A DNA stretch of 8,298 nucleotides from an uncultured Mycoplasmatota bacterium (GCA_948469295.1 CAOKLK010000020.1:1-8298); one strand, 5' to 3'. Positions 1-6,493 are shown, counted from the stretch's first letter. Made by a program: numbers and translations. The notes: a model not told the origin generated them from the sequence alone.

Positions 1-533
1 GTTCCACAACGTTCACATTCTCCACTTACCACTTGTTCATTCGCTAAAACCGTATTACAAGAAGGACAATAATTTACAGGAGCTTCCTTTTTATAAGCAA
101 GTCCTTGTTCATATAATTTCAAAAACATCCATTGAGTCCATTTGTAATAATCTTCTCTACAAGTTACAACTTCATAATCCCAATCCCAAGATCCTCCAAT
201 CCGAGAAAGCTGTCCTTCCATTGTTGTAATATTTTCTTCTGTAGAAATAGAAGGATGAACTCCAGTTTTAATTGCATAATTCTCTGCAGGCAACCCAAAA
301 GCATCAAATCCCATAGGATGAAACAATTGATACCCATTCATTCGTTTAAATCTTGCATAAGTATCAGCAACACCAAAATTATACCAATGTCCCAAATGCA
401 ATTTTGCACCACTTGGATAACTAAACATTTCAAGAGCATAATACTTTGGTTTATCATTTAACTCTTCAAAATGATACAACTTTGTTTCCTTCCATTTCTT
501 TTGCCATTTTTCTTCTATTTTTTTATAATCCAT
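1..533 (-). CDS. leuS: Leucyl-tRNA synthetase, N-terminal 177 residues (3' end off the left edge)
   Basis: Class I aminoacyl-tRNA synthetase that charges tRNA-Leu with leucine in the cytoplasm. The visible part is the start of the Rossmann catalytic core. The HIGH-type ATP-binding motif is HLGH at residues 46-49, followed by the LeuRS-typical stretch [16 protein letters not shown] (72-87) and GGSWDWDYE (113-121). A zinc-ribbon insertion begins with four cysteines, C156, C159, C173 and C176. LeuRS is normally about 800 residues, so the editing domain, the KMSKS loop and the anticodon-binding domain lie outside the window. The ATG at 533 has a GGATAGGTG Shine-Dalgarno region just upstream. Only 9 bases separate it from the preceding 119-aa gene, so the two should share one transcript. 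That transcript is headed by a T-box with a leucine specifier, which independently supports the identification. Confidence 0.97.
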   Translation of the reverse strand, partial: MDYKKIEEKWQKKWKETKLYHFEELNDKPKYYALEMFSYPSGAKLHLGHWYNFGVADTYARFKRMNGYQLFHPMGFDAFGLPAENYAIKTGVHPSISTEENITTMEGQLSRIGGSWDWDYEVVTCREDYYKWTQWMFLKLYEQGLAYKKEAPVNYCPSCNTVLANEQVVSGECERCG

Positions 534-542
534 TCAAAACAC

Positions 543-902
543 CTATCCTTTTTTATAATACTTTTTTAAATGTCTTCCATATATTTCATACAATGCATAA
601 ATAAGCGCAAAGAGCAATACAAATGCAATAAGAAGTCGCCATAACATATGAAGTGGAAGTAACATAATAAACGTTGATACAAATGCTAAAATAAAAGCAT
701 TAAGAAAACATATTACCAAACCAACTTTTTTGAAAGGTAATTTATTTTGACTAAGAGAAAAACGATGAATTAAATACGCAAATTCTCGAATCGTCATAAT
801 CTTATTTTTCTTAATTTTTCGAATTAATAAAAAATAATATACCGAAAACATTAAGAAAAAAACTAAGAAAAACCATATACTATGATAAAGCAATGAATCC
901 AT
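543..902 (-). CDS. Small three-helix membrane protein, first gene of the leucine T-box operon
   Basis: A 119-residue protein that I do not recognise as a named family. It has three hydrophobic segments, about residues 8-27, 60-82 and 85-106. The link after the first helix is basic (IRKIKKNK, 27-34) and the tail is basic (GRHLKKYYKKG), so by the positive-inside rule both should be cytoplasmic. A proline at 83 separates helices 2 and 3 as a tight hairpin. The ATG at 902 is well supported by AAAGGTGG about 6 bases upstream. The gene lies directly after the T-box terminator (919-956) and 9 bases before leuS, so its expression should rise when leucyl-tRNA charging falls. A role in leucine or peptide uptake is possible from position alone. 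It is too short for a known amino-acid permease, however, and shows no transporter signature, so function is left open. Confidence 0.85.
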   Translation of the reverse strand: MDSLLYHSIWFFLVFFLMFSVYYFLLIRKIKKNKIMTIREFAYLIHRFSLSQNKLPFKKVGLVICFLNAFILAFVSTFIMLLPLHMLWRLLIAFVLLFALIYALYEIYGRHLKKYYKKG

Positions 903-918
903 ACTATTCCACCTTTCT

Positions 919-956
919 AAAAAAAGAGCAATCCATCCATAAGGACGAAATTGCTC
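919..956 (-). terminator. T-box attenuator terminator
   Basis: The outer stem GAGCAAU/AUUGCUC continues inward as UCGUCC/GGAUGG with one bulged U and a UUAU loop, and is followed by seven U (919-925). Its 5' arm contains the CGUCCUU needed for the antiterminator, so the two structures exclude each other. This is the regulated stop point ahead of the 119-aa gene. Confidence 0.93.
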
Positions 957-1119
957 GTGGTACCACCTTAATTTCTAGTAAAAAACTAGCTTTCAAAACC
1001 AATAAGGAAGTTACTCCAACACATCCAAAAGCAAGTTCGTATTTCCATTATGTTCATTTCCACCAACCATAAACTCTCTAAAATAATAAAAAATACTACT
1101 ACTCTTTTTTCTTCGCTTA
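919..1119 (-). promoter_or_regulatory. T-box riboswitch, leucine specifier (CUU)
   Basis: tRNA-sensing leader RNA that controls the 119-aa gene and leuS by transcription antitermination. Stem I shows the expected parts. A loop-E AGUA (1100-1103) faces GAA next to the specifier codon CUU (1033-1035), with flanking pairs AAAAG/CUUUU and GUA/UAC. The AGAGAG bulge is at 1074-1079. The apical loop GGUUGGUG (1061-1068) is closed by GUUUAU/AUGAAC. The T-box sequence AAGGUGGUACCACG is at 956-969, with the bulge UGGU (962-965) complementary to a tRNA 3' end ACCA, as expected for discriminator A73 of tRNA-Leu. The antiterminator pairs AAGG with CCUU and ACG with CGU, and excludes the terminator. The specifier matches a tRNA-Leu with GAG anticodon, and leuS downstream agrees. 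The 5' boundary is estimated from the promoter. Confidence 0.95.
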
Positions 1120-1125
1120 ATAAAG

Positions 1126-1154
1126 ATTATAAAAAAAAGTTTTACTTTTTTCAA
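1126..1154 (-). promoter_or_regulatory. Promoter of the leucine T-box operon
   Basis: Sigma-A type promoter with -35 TTGAAA (1149-1154), a 17-base spacer and a perfect -10 TATAAT (1126-1131). The predicted start is near 1119, just ahead of T-box stem I. The -35 element lies inside a terminator-like hairpin (1140-1160) and the -10 begins with the last T of that hairpin's T tract. Confidence 0.88.
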
Positions 1155-1160
1155 GTAAAA
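1131..1160 (-). terminator. Likely terminator of the surface protein gene, overlapping the next promoter
   Basis: Stem TTTTACTT/AAGTAAAA (8 bp), loop GAAAA, one C, then eight T (1131-1138). It is A:T-rich with one G:C pair, so it is weak, but a run of A before the left arm could extend the pairing into the T tract. It lies about 65 bases after the stop of the 507-aa gene, and no other hairpin is seen between them. Confidence 0.6.
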
Positions 1161-1223
1161 TTTTTTAAAAAACAACAGAATTACATAAAACCTAAAAAAA
1201 TAATAATAACCCAAAATACTTAC

Positions 1224-2747
1224 TTAGATAGTCAATTGATATGGTAAGTCAAAAGTTCCCTTTCCCCTTTCTATTTTAACGTCTGTTTTTAAATAAATCA
1301 CTGGTAAAGTTTCCGCTGCTCCTTTGGAAAATACATCTCCATATACATAAACATTAAATAGATTGTTCGCAAAATTTACATTTGCATTTGGAGTGATTGC
1401 CCATTGATACATTTGATCTTTATATAGCCAATCATTATTTCTACAATCACTAACTTCATTCTCACTCCATGAATACAAAACCGTATGAATACAAGTATCT
1501 CGATCAGTAGTAACTCCTCCACTCGTTGCATAGCCATAATCCGAAGGATACATAAGTCCTACTTTTCCAACCCATGTTGTAGTTCTTAAAACGGTATCAT
1601 TACAATATAAACCTTCATTACATTTTTTTCCTGTTTGATTACTCCGTTCTAAATTATAGAAATCTTTAATATTAATACGATCATACATTTCATTTGTAAC
1701 ATGATTACTTCCAATATTCCATGTAATGGTATCAATCATTTCTTTCGCTTCACTTGTAAGTCCTGTACTACTAAAATCACATGATATAACAGTATTACGA
1801 TATCCATTATAGCAAGTTCCACTTTCTCTATTATAATAAGCTCCATTATTTAGTAAATCTACCATTTTTGAAGTACTCCACTCATTCACACCATATCCAT
1901 TATTTACATTGGAAGAACTACTATCCCAAGAATATTCTCCAATACTTTCATTTCGAATCAATTTCATACGAAGTCCCTCTGGTGTATTGACAAGTCCAAT
2001 CATTCGCCATAATTCACCATTAAACATCACATAATTATTCGGATTTAATCCTGCAAAACGATACTCGGTTTGTTTTAAATTTTGAATATCAGTTTCATTC
2101 GTTGTATAAGTAATAATAGCATCTTCATGGCTTACTTCATATACTCCTACACCACTTGTTACAATAGGAATATTTTTTATCATATCTATCACAGTTAATA
2201 ATTCTTTGTAACTAGTTATCACACTAATTTTCCCATGATATTCAGCATTCATACTATCTTTATCCATAGCAGTAACATCACTATGCATCCAAATTCTTAA
2301 AGAAAATTCTTTCTCTTCCTTTGGTTCTAATTCTCCAACCAATAATTGATAAGCAGACAAAGCCCCTTCTATCGTTGGTTCTGTTTCAATATTACTTTCT
2401 AATTTACTTATAATCTTTGATTCATTACGTTCCATTAAGTTAACTTTTAAATACTGATCTGGTAATTTCTTACCACTCAGTATTAGTGTTTCTAAATTTA
2501 TTTGATATGTAGCCCTTCCATCACATACATTTTTAATCGTAAAAGTATAAGGTACATTTTGAAGACCTTCTTCATCACTTACTGGATACGCTTTCGAAAG
2601 ATTAATTGCATTTCCCTCAATAAATTCGATTTCAAAACAATCACTCATCACAACATTATTCTCAGTTTGAGTGAGAGTTAAACTCCAATACGCATAACTA
2701 ATTCCAATGACCAACAACAATCCAATAACACACCCTAAAGTAATCAA
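1224..2747 (-). CDS. Exported or membrane-anchored surface protein with paired cysteines; start affected by an A9 tract
   Basis: A 507-residue protein when started at TTG 2747. Residues 1-20 form a hydrophobic signal or anchor (IGLLLVIGISYAYWS), resembling SipW-dependent TasA-type leaders. Residues 30-180 look beta-rich with one cysteine pair (C37, C75). Residues 235-507 form a second domain with motifs NNYVMFNGELWRMIG (237-251) and LPVIYLKTDVKI (481-492), and three further cysteine pairs: C312/C323, C376/C382 and C419/C435. This layout resembles large surface proteins of uncultured gut Firmicutes, but I cannot assign a function. The signal lacks the usual basic n-region because the ATG at 2764 is one base out of frame. 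With one more A in the tract at 2752-2760 the protein would begin MEKKKTLITLGC, a normal signal peptide. As read, the ATG frame ends at a TGA overlapping the TTG. A frameshift, sequencing error or phase switch must be considered. Confidence 0.85.
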   Translation of the reverse strand: MITLGCVIGLLLVIGISYAYWSLTLTQTENNVVMSDCFEIEFIEGNAINLSKAYPVSDEEGLQNVPYTFTIKNVCDGRATYQINLETLILSGKKLPDQYLKVNLMERNESKIISKLESNIETEPTIEGALSAYQLLVGELEPKEEKEFSLRIWMHSDVTAMDKDSMNAEYHGKISVITSYKELLTVIDMIKNIPIVTSGVGVYEVSHEDAIITYTTNETDIQNLKQTEYRFAGLNPNNYVMFNGELWRMIGLVNTPEGLRMKLIRNESIGEYSWDSSSSNVNNGYGVNEWSTSKMVDLLNNGAYYNRESGTCYNGYRNTVISCDFSSTGLTSEAKEMIDTITWNIGSNHVTNEMYDRINIKDFYNLERSNQTGKKCNEGLYCNDTVLRTTTWVGKVGLMYPSDYGYATSGGVTTDRDTCIHTVLYSWSENEVSDCRNNDWLYKDQMYQWAITPNANVNFANNLFNVYVYGDVFSKGAAETLPVIYLKTDVKIERGKGTFDLPYQLTI

Positions 2748-2751
2748 TGTC

Positions 2752-2760
2752 TTTTTTTTT
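2752..2760 (-). repeat. A9 homopolymer four bases into the ATG-started reading frame
   Basis: Nine consecutive A on the coding strand directly follow ATGG (2761-2764). With nine A the ATG frame reads M-E-K-K-R-H and then stops at TGA (2744-2746). With ten A it runs into the whole 507-aa frame. A tract of this kind is prone to replication or transcription slippage and also to sequencing error. Confidence 0.8.
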
Positions 2761-2813
2761 CCATAAATTCACACTTTCTATCAATTCAAAGAATACACTT
2801 TGTACTTTATGAC

Positions 2814-2842
2814 ATTATATAACGCTATACCTTTTTTTAAAA
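2814..2842 (-). promoter_or_regulatory. Probable promoter of the surface protein gene
   Basis: A perfect -10 TATAAT (2814-2819) sits 17 bases after a poor -35, TTTTAA (2837-2842, three matches to consensus). The predicted start near 2807 leaves a leader of about 40 bases to the ATG at 2764. It lies after the terminator at 2871-2892, so the surface gene should be transcribed separately. Confidence 0.5.
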
Positions 2843-2870
2843 GTGGAAACTCCTTTTCTTTACACCAAAA

Positions 2871-2892
2871 GAAAAAATGTCTATTCGACATT
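2871..2892 (-). terminator. Terminator overlapping the stop codon of the 58-aa gene
   Basis: Stem AATGTC/GACATT with loop GAATA, followed by TTTTTTC. The left arm begins inside the TAA stop codon (2891-2893). A second perfect inverted repeat, TTTTCTTT/AAAGAAAA (2854-2875), follows immediately but has no T tract on this strand. Confidence 0.7.
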
Positions 2893-3067
2893 ATTTTAAT
2901 TTCTTTTTCATTTTTTGTGCATATTCTTCAGCACTATCCATAGCTGTATTTAATAAGTGATCTGCTTTTCTTTTTGTATTAGTATTTGTTAATGTATAAG
3001 TTGCTAAAGCAGCTCCACCCATCATAGATAATGCTGAAACAAATAGCATATTTTTAAAACCTTTCAT
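2891..3067 (-). CDS. 58-residue membrane-anchored peptide, unknown function
   Basis: A small gene with strong translation signals. The ATG at 3067 is preceded by GAGGTGG at about 5 bases, and the stop is TAA at 2891. Residues 1-6 are basic (MKGFK), about 7-27 form one hydrophobic, small-residue-rich segment (LFVSALSMMGGAALATYTL), and the rest is polar with a basic end (KMKKKLK). There is no cysteine for a lipobox and no clear AxA cleavage site, so a single-pass anchored protein is most likely. The C-terminal half, about 33-58, could form an amphipathic helix. It lies 53 bases after recD2 with no hairpin terminator between, so it may be read through from recD2. The -10-like TATAAA (near 3109-3114) has no convincing -35. 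I do not recognise the family; short YtxH-like anchored proteins are the nearest comparison in shape only. Confidence 0.78.
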   Translation of the reverse strand: MKGFKNMLFVSALSMMGGAALATYTLTNTNTKRKADHLLNTAMDSAEEYAQKMKKKLK

Positions 3068-3120
3068 ATTTCCACCTCACACTATTATTATGGAAATACT
3101 TTTTTATTTTATACATAATA

Positions 3121-5325
3121 TTATTGGCTAAATTTTTCCAATAAAACTTCCTTCAAAGTAGTTTTTCGATTCATCGAATAATCATTTTGAACCGCTTGCA
3201 AAAACGAATTAATATCTCCTAAAATCACCAAACTTTTTTTTGCTCGAGAAACCCCAGTATAAATTAACTTATTATATAACATTTTATGGTAATTCTTACT
3301 AATTGGTAAAATAACATGAGGAAATTCACTTCCTTGACTTTTATGAATCGTCATAGCATAAGCATGTTTTACATGATACATTTCTTCTTTCGAATAAATC
3401 ACATAATTTCCATCAAAATCAATAGTAATTTGTTCTCGTTTACCTTGACGTTTGCCCAATTTCACCTCATCAATTTGCTTAATATATCCAATATCCCCAT
3501 TATATACATTACAATCTGGATTATTAACAAGTTGAATCACTTTATCTCCCACACGAAAAGAGATTTCTCCTAGCATAATTTCTTTTTGTCCCTCACGAGG
3601 ATTAAATAAATTTTGTAACATAATATTTAAATTATCAATCCCATTTTCTCCTTTATACATTGGAGCAAGCACTTGAATATCATCTACCCGAAGTCCTTTC
3701 TCAATACTTCGTTCACAAATTTGATAAACGTAATCTTTAATTTTTGGATTACTACATGGCAAAAAATTATAATCATCCGTCTTATCCGTAAAATGATCAT
3801 TCAAATTCTTTTCTTTAATTTCCTTTGCCAAAAATGGAATATAAGATTGATCGCTTTGACGATAAATTTTCGAAAGTGGACAATACGAAAACAAATCAGA
3901 TTCTACTAAATCATTCAAAATAAGTCCTGCTCCGACACTTGGAAGTTGAAAAGTATCCCCAACAAAAATAATTTGAATATTACTCTCAATTCCAGAAAGC
4001 AAACTATATAACAAAAACGTATCAATCATACTAACTTCATCAACAATAATTAAACGATGTTGATTCTTATTCTTTGGACCAATTTGAAACTCATTATTAT
4101 CTTTATTCCACTTCAAATATCGATGAATTGTCATCGCTGGAAGTCCTGTACTCATAGCAAGCTTCTTACTTGCTCTTCCCGTTGGTGCTAAACAAGCAAT
4201 AGTCGTATAAGTTTCGATTGCAGTCAAATGATAAAGACTAACATATAATTTGACAATAGCATTAATAATGGTAGTTTTCCCAGTACCAGGTCCCCCAGAA
4301 ATAATAGTAATTCGTTCTCGCAATGCCGTAGTAATTGCTTTCTTTTGAGTATCATGATAACTGACTCCTAAATTTTCCTCCAAAGAAGACAACTTTTCTT
4401 CCAATCGTTTATGTTCCTTCACTGGTAAAGAGGAAATTTCATGTAACAGTTCTGCAATTTGCTGTTCCATTTCATAATTTTGTTCCAAATAATATTTTCC
4501 ATCTACTTCGACCATCAAAAACTTTGATAACATTTCATCCAAATAATTTTGAAACTCCTCAAATTCAATTAAAATTTGAAAATAAGTTCGAAGTCCAGAA
4601 AAAATTTCATCTTCAAAATAATATACATCCCCATTTGTATCAGATAAACGCTTACAAACCTCTAAAATACAAGCACGAACTCGAATCGGATTTTCCTTTT
4701 CATAAATACTGACAAATACCTGATCAATTTTATTAAAATCAATAACATCTTGAAAAATATAAAGATTCTCTTCAATATACAAAGCTGTTTTTTCTTTATA
4801 TCGATTAATAATTTTAGTTGCATCCGAAACAGAAAAACCCATCGACTTTAATTTAATAATCAAATCATCACTACTAGAATAAGCCAAAATAGAAGTATAA
4901 ATTTTCCCTGCTCGAGTCTCCGTCATTCCCGGAACCAAATACAAATTAGAAATACTTTCCTTAATTAAATGAATCGCATCTTCTCCTAAAGTTTCTACTA
5001 TTTTAATAGCTGTTTTTTCTCCACAACCTTTAATCAAAGGACTACTTAAAAATTCAATAATTGCATCCGTTCCTTTTGGAATTTCCTTCTCATATTTTAC
5101 AACTTGATATTGATATCCATACCGATCATGTTGGAAATATTCACCATACATAATATAAGTATCTTCCATATTCAAATCCACAAAAACACCCGTAATTGTG
5201 ATCGTTTTATTCAAATATTCTAGTAACATTTCATCGTCAGTTTCTTTAATTTTAAAAGTTCCTACAAAAAAACCATTATTACTAGCATATATAGATTGTC
5301 TTACTTTTCCTTTGATGTCATGCAT
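3121..5325 (-). CDS. recD2: RecD2-type ATP-dependent DNA helicase (SF1B)
   Basis: A 734-residue 5'-3' DNA helicase of the RecD2 (YrrC) family, found in bacteria as a stand-alone enzyme without RecBC and linked to DNA repair and fork maintenance. Order of domains: OB-like N-terminal region (about 1-80), helix-hairpin-helix region (about 90-180), linker, then the RecA-like motor. Motifs seen are Walker A GGPGTGKT (344-351), motif Ia LAPTGRASKKL (379-389), Walker B DEVS (429-432), motif III GDTFQLPSVGAG (456-467), YRQ (488-490), AYAMTIHKSQGSEF (655-668) and the arginine motif YTGVSRAKK (689-697). The N-terminal OB and HhH regions distinguish it from short RecD of RecBCD. No catalytic residue is missing and the length is normal. 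The ATG at 5325 has GGTGAAG 5 bases upstream. The gene is isolated from the preceding gene by a terminator and may be co-transcribed with the 58-aa gene. Confidence 0.95.
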   Translation of the reverse strand: MHDIKGKVRQSIYASNNGFFVGTFKIKETDDEMLLEYLNKTITITGVFVDLNMEDTYIMYGEYFQHDRYGYQYQVVKYEKEIPKGTDAIIEFLSSPLIKGCGEKTAIKIVETLGEDAIHLIKESISNLYLVPGMTETRAGKIYTSILAYSSSDDLIIKLKSMGFSVSDATKIINRYKEKTALYIEENLYIFQDVIDFNKIDQVFVSIYEKENPIRVRACILEVCKRLSDTNGDVYYFEDEIFSGLRTYFQILIEFEEFQNYLDEMLSKFLMVEVDGKYYLEQNYEMEQQIAELLHEISSLPVKEHKRLEEKLSSLEENLGVSYHDTQKKAITTALRERITIISGGPGTGKTTIINAIVKLYVSLYHLTAIETYTTIACLAPTGRASKKLAMSTGLPAMTIHRYLKWNKDNNEFQIGPKNKNQHRLIIVDEVSMIDTFLLYSLLSGIESNIQIIFVGDTFQLPSVGAGLILNDLVESDLFSYCPLSKIYRQSDQSYIPFLAKEIKEKNLNDHFTDKTDDYNFLPCSNPKIKDYVYQICERSIEKGLRVDDIQVLAPMYKGENGIDNLNIMLQNLFNPREGQKEIMLGEISFRVGDKVIQLVNNPDCNVYNGDIGYIKQIDEVKLGKRQGKREQITIDFDGNYVIYSKEEMYHVKHAYAMTIHKSQGSEFPHVILPISKNYHKMLYNKLIYTGVSRAKKSLVILGDINSFLQAVQNDYSMNRKTTLKEVLLEKFSQ

Positions 5326-5343
5326 TCTTACTTCACCAAAACC

Positions 5344-5372
5344 ATTTTATCATAGCAAGAAAAAAAGCGAAA
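5344..5372 (-). promoter_or_regulatory. Possible recD2 promoter (extended -10)
   Basis: TGA-TAAAAT (5344-5352) forms an extended -10. The hexamer 17 bases upstream, TTTCGC (5367-5372), is a poor -35 and lies within the upstream terminator. The predicted start near 5337 leaves a leader of about 12 bases that still holds the GGTGAAG ribosome site. This is the only good candidate between the terminator and recD2. Confidence 0.35.
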
Positions 5373-5384
5373 GTTTTTTCGCCT
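5360..5384 (-). terminator. Terminator of the 131-aa gene
   Basis: Stem GCGAAA/TTTCGC with loop AAAC, extended by A-T and G-T pairs, then a run of seven T and a C. It begins directly at the TAG stop of the 131-aa gene. It is the most GC-rich simple terminator in the window apart from the T-box one. Confidence 0.85.
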
Positions 5385-5780
5385 CTAAGAATTCGACATT
5401 TTATACCCTAATAAATATAATTGATAAGACAAAGAATCATAACAATCTTCCATCATTTTATAATTATGAGTTTGCTTTGCTTGATTCAAAATTGTAAAAG
5501 ATTGATATAACCGATTATAATTTGCAAGCATCATCTCTCTTGCATCATTTTTTGCTTCATTTATACGTTTATAATAATCATTTAAAGATGCTACAATAAA
5601 CTGATCACACAGATTATAATTTCTTGTTCCAATTCGTAAAATCATTTTAGCAGAAAGATCACGAACAAAAGGAGTTAAATAAAATTCTCGTTGTACTGCT
5701 ATATCATTACTACGAACAATTCCAACAAACTTCATTCCATCTTTCAATTCCAAAGTTCTAAAATCACACTTATCAAACAT
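5385..5780 (-). CDS. Hypothetical 131-residue soluble protein
   Basis: I do not recognise this protein. It has no signal peptide or membrane segment. Residues 7-55 look beta-rich (FRTLELKDGMKFVGIVR and KMILRIGTRNYNL), and residues 60-125 look mainly helical with many Tyr, Asn and Gln, suggesting a small beta domain followed by a helical bundle. Three cysteines (C5, C58, C113) form no known metal motif. The ATG at 5780 has ATAGGTGA about 7 bases upstream. The gene carries its own likely promoter (5800-5828) and ends in a terminator, so it is a single-gene unit between the mtaB pair and recD2. Nothing in the sequence links it to DNA repair beyond sitting next to recD2. Confidence 0.75.
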   Translation of the reverse strand: MFDKCDFRTLELKDGMKFVGIVRSNDIAVQREFYLTPFVRDLSAKMILRIGTRNYNLCDQFIVASLNDYYKRINEAKNDAREMMLANYNRLYQSFTILNQAKQTHNYKMMEDCYDSLSYQLYLLGYKMSNS

Positions 5781-5799
5781 ACCTTAGTCACCTATGATT

Positions 5800-5828
5800 A
5801 GTATACCAAACTTTTTTGAAAATTTACA
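5800..5828 (-). promoter_or_regulatory. Probable extended -10 promoter of the 131-aa gene
   Basis: TGG-TATACT (5800-5808) is an extended -10 element. The -35 position 17 bases upstream reads TGTAAA (5823-5828), three matches to consensus. The predicted start near 5793 gives a very short leader of roughly 12-13 bases, so the ribosome site would lie almost at the 5' end of the RNA. Confidence 0.5.
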
Positions 5829-5842
5829 CCTTTTTCACAAAA

Positions 5843-6493
5843 TTACAAATTCAAATTTAAAACTTTTGCTTTTTTATGAGATATTAGTTTTCCTTCTTGA
5901 AAAAGAAAAGGCACATCCAAAATACGATAATCACCCTCATGAAGTCTTGGTACATTCCGAACATTTTCTATATTATTTAAAAAGTTTTCCATCGCTTGCA
6001 AATATTCTTTCTTCCAAAATAGTATGCCTTGTTCTTCCACAATACGATTTAAATTAAAATATTGATCATATAATTCCAATAATTCATTTTGCACGTTCTC
6101 TAACACCTGATCATGATCTTTCACAAAAGATTTTAAATAAGCAAGCATTTCTCCACTTGATTTTTTATTTATATTTACTTGTAAATTCTGTAGAAAAATA
6201 GGCACTTCCTTTAAAGCAGAAAATTTAAAATGTCCCCAAAGTAAAAGCACAAAAGAAATACCAGACATCTCTTTCACTGCTCCAACTGAAAAAAGCAACA
6301 CACTTAAATAAAAAGCACAGTGGTAATAATGTTCTTTTAATTTTAGCTTACCATAATAAATGAGAGCTTGATGATATTGATTCGAAAGAATTAACTCCTC
6401 TTTCGCAAGCAATTCCTGACTTACAATTTTTTGCTTAATTTCATCTAACTTTTGTAACAACAACCCCGGATATTCCTGTATAAAAATCATCAT
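5843..6493 (-). CDS. Hypothetical membrane-hairpin and coiled-coil protein, overlapping mtaB
   Basis: A 216-residue protein of unknown family. Residues 12-57 are helical and charged. Two short hydrophobic stretches, about 58-74 and 78-91, are separated by KEMSG and look like a membrane hairpin. Residues about 100-175 are rich in Glu, Gln, Leu and Lys and probably form a coiled coil. The C-terminal 40 residues are mixed and end KKAKVLNLNL. Its first ATG (6493) overlaps the mtaB stop as ATGA. A very strong AAAGGAGG within the last mtaB codons lies 4 bases before ATG 6493 and 7 bases before the next in-frame ATG (6490), so the second ATG may be the true start. Translation is probably coupled to mtaB. 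No clear hairpin terminator follows. Function cannot be inferred beyond co-expression with a tRNA-modifying enzyme. Confidence 0.85.
   Translation of the reverse strand: MMIFIQEYPGLLLQKLDEIKQKIVSQELLAKEELILSNQYHQALIYYGKLKLKEHYYHCAFYLSVLLFSVGAVKEMSGISFVLLLWGHFKFSALKEVPIFLQNLQVNINKKSSGEMLAYLKSFVKDHDQVLENVQNELLELYDQYFNLNRIVEEQGILFWKKEYLQAMENFLNNIENVRNVPRLHEGDYRILDVPFLFQEGKLISHKKAKVLNLNL

Noticed and set aside
132..461. Plus-strand 109-aa open frame over leuS
   Set aside because: It lies wholly inside the leuS coding sequence on the other strand, has no ribosome site, and shows no recognisable composition; it is an antisense shadow.
1011..1214. Minus-strand 67-aa open frame
   Set aside because: It runs through the leuS promoter and T-box stem I. 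The RNA structure explains the sequence, and the Phe/Lys-rich translation looks like AT-rich noncoding DNA.
2854..2875. Perfect inverted repeat TTTTCTTT/AAAGAAAA as a separate terminator or riboswitch
   Set aside because: It has no T tract on the minus strand and no known riboswitch motif around it. The hairpin at 2871-2892 is the better terminator.
3074..3120. TATTATG/CATAATA inverted repeat between recD2 and the 58-aa gene as a terminator
   Set aside because: Seven A:T-rich pairs with a loop of about 21 bases and no following T run; likely chance in AT-rich DNA.
5198..5497. Plus-strand 99-aa open frame across the recD2 start and the terminator
   Set aside because: It spans a strong minus-strand terminator and two coding ends, with no ribosome site. 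Antisense artefact.
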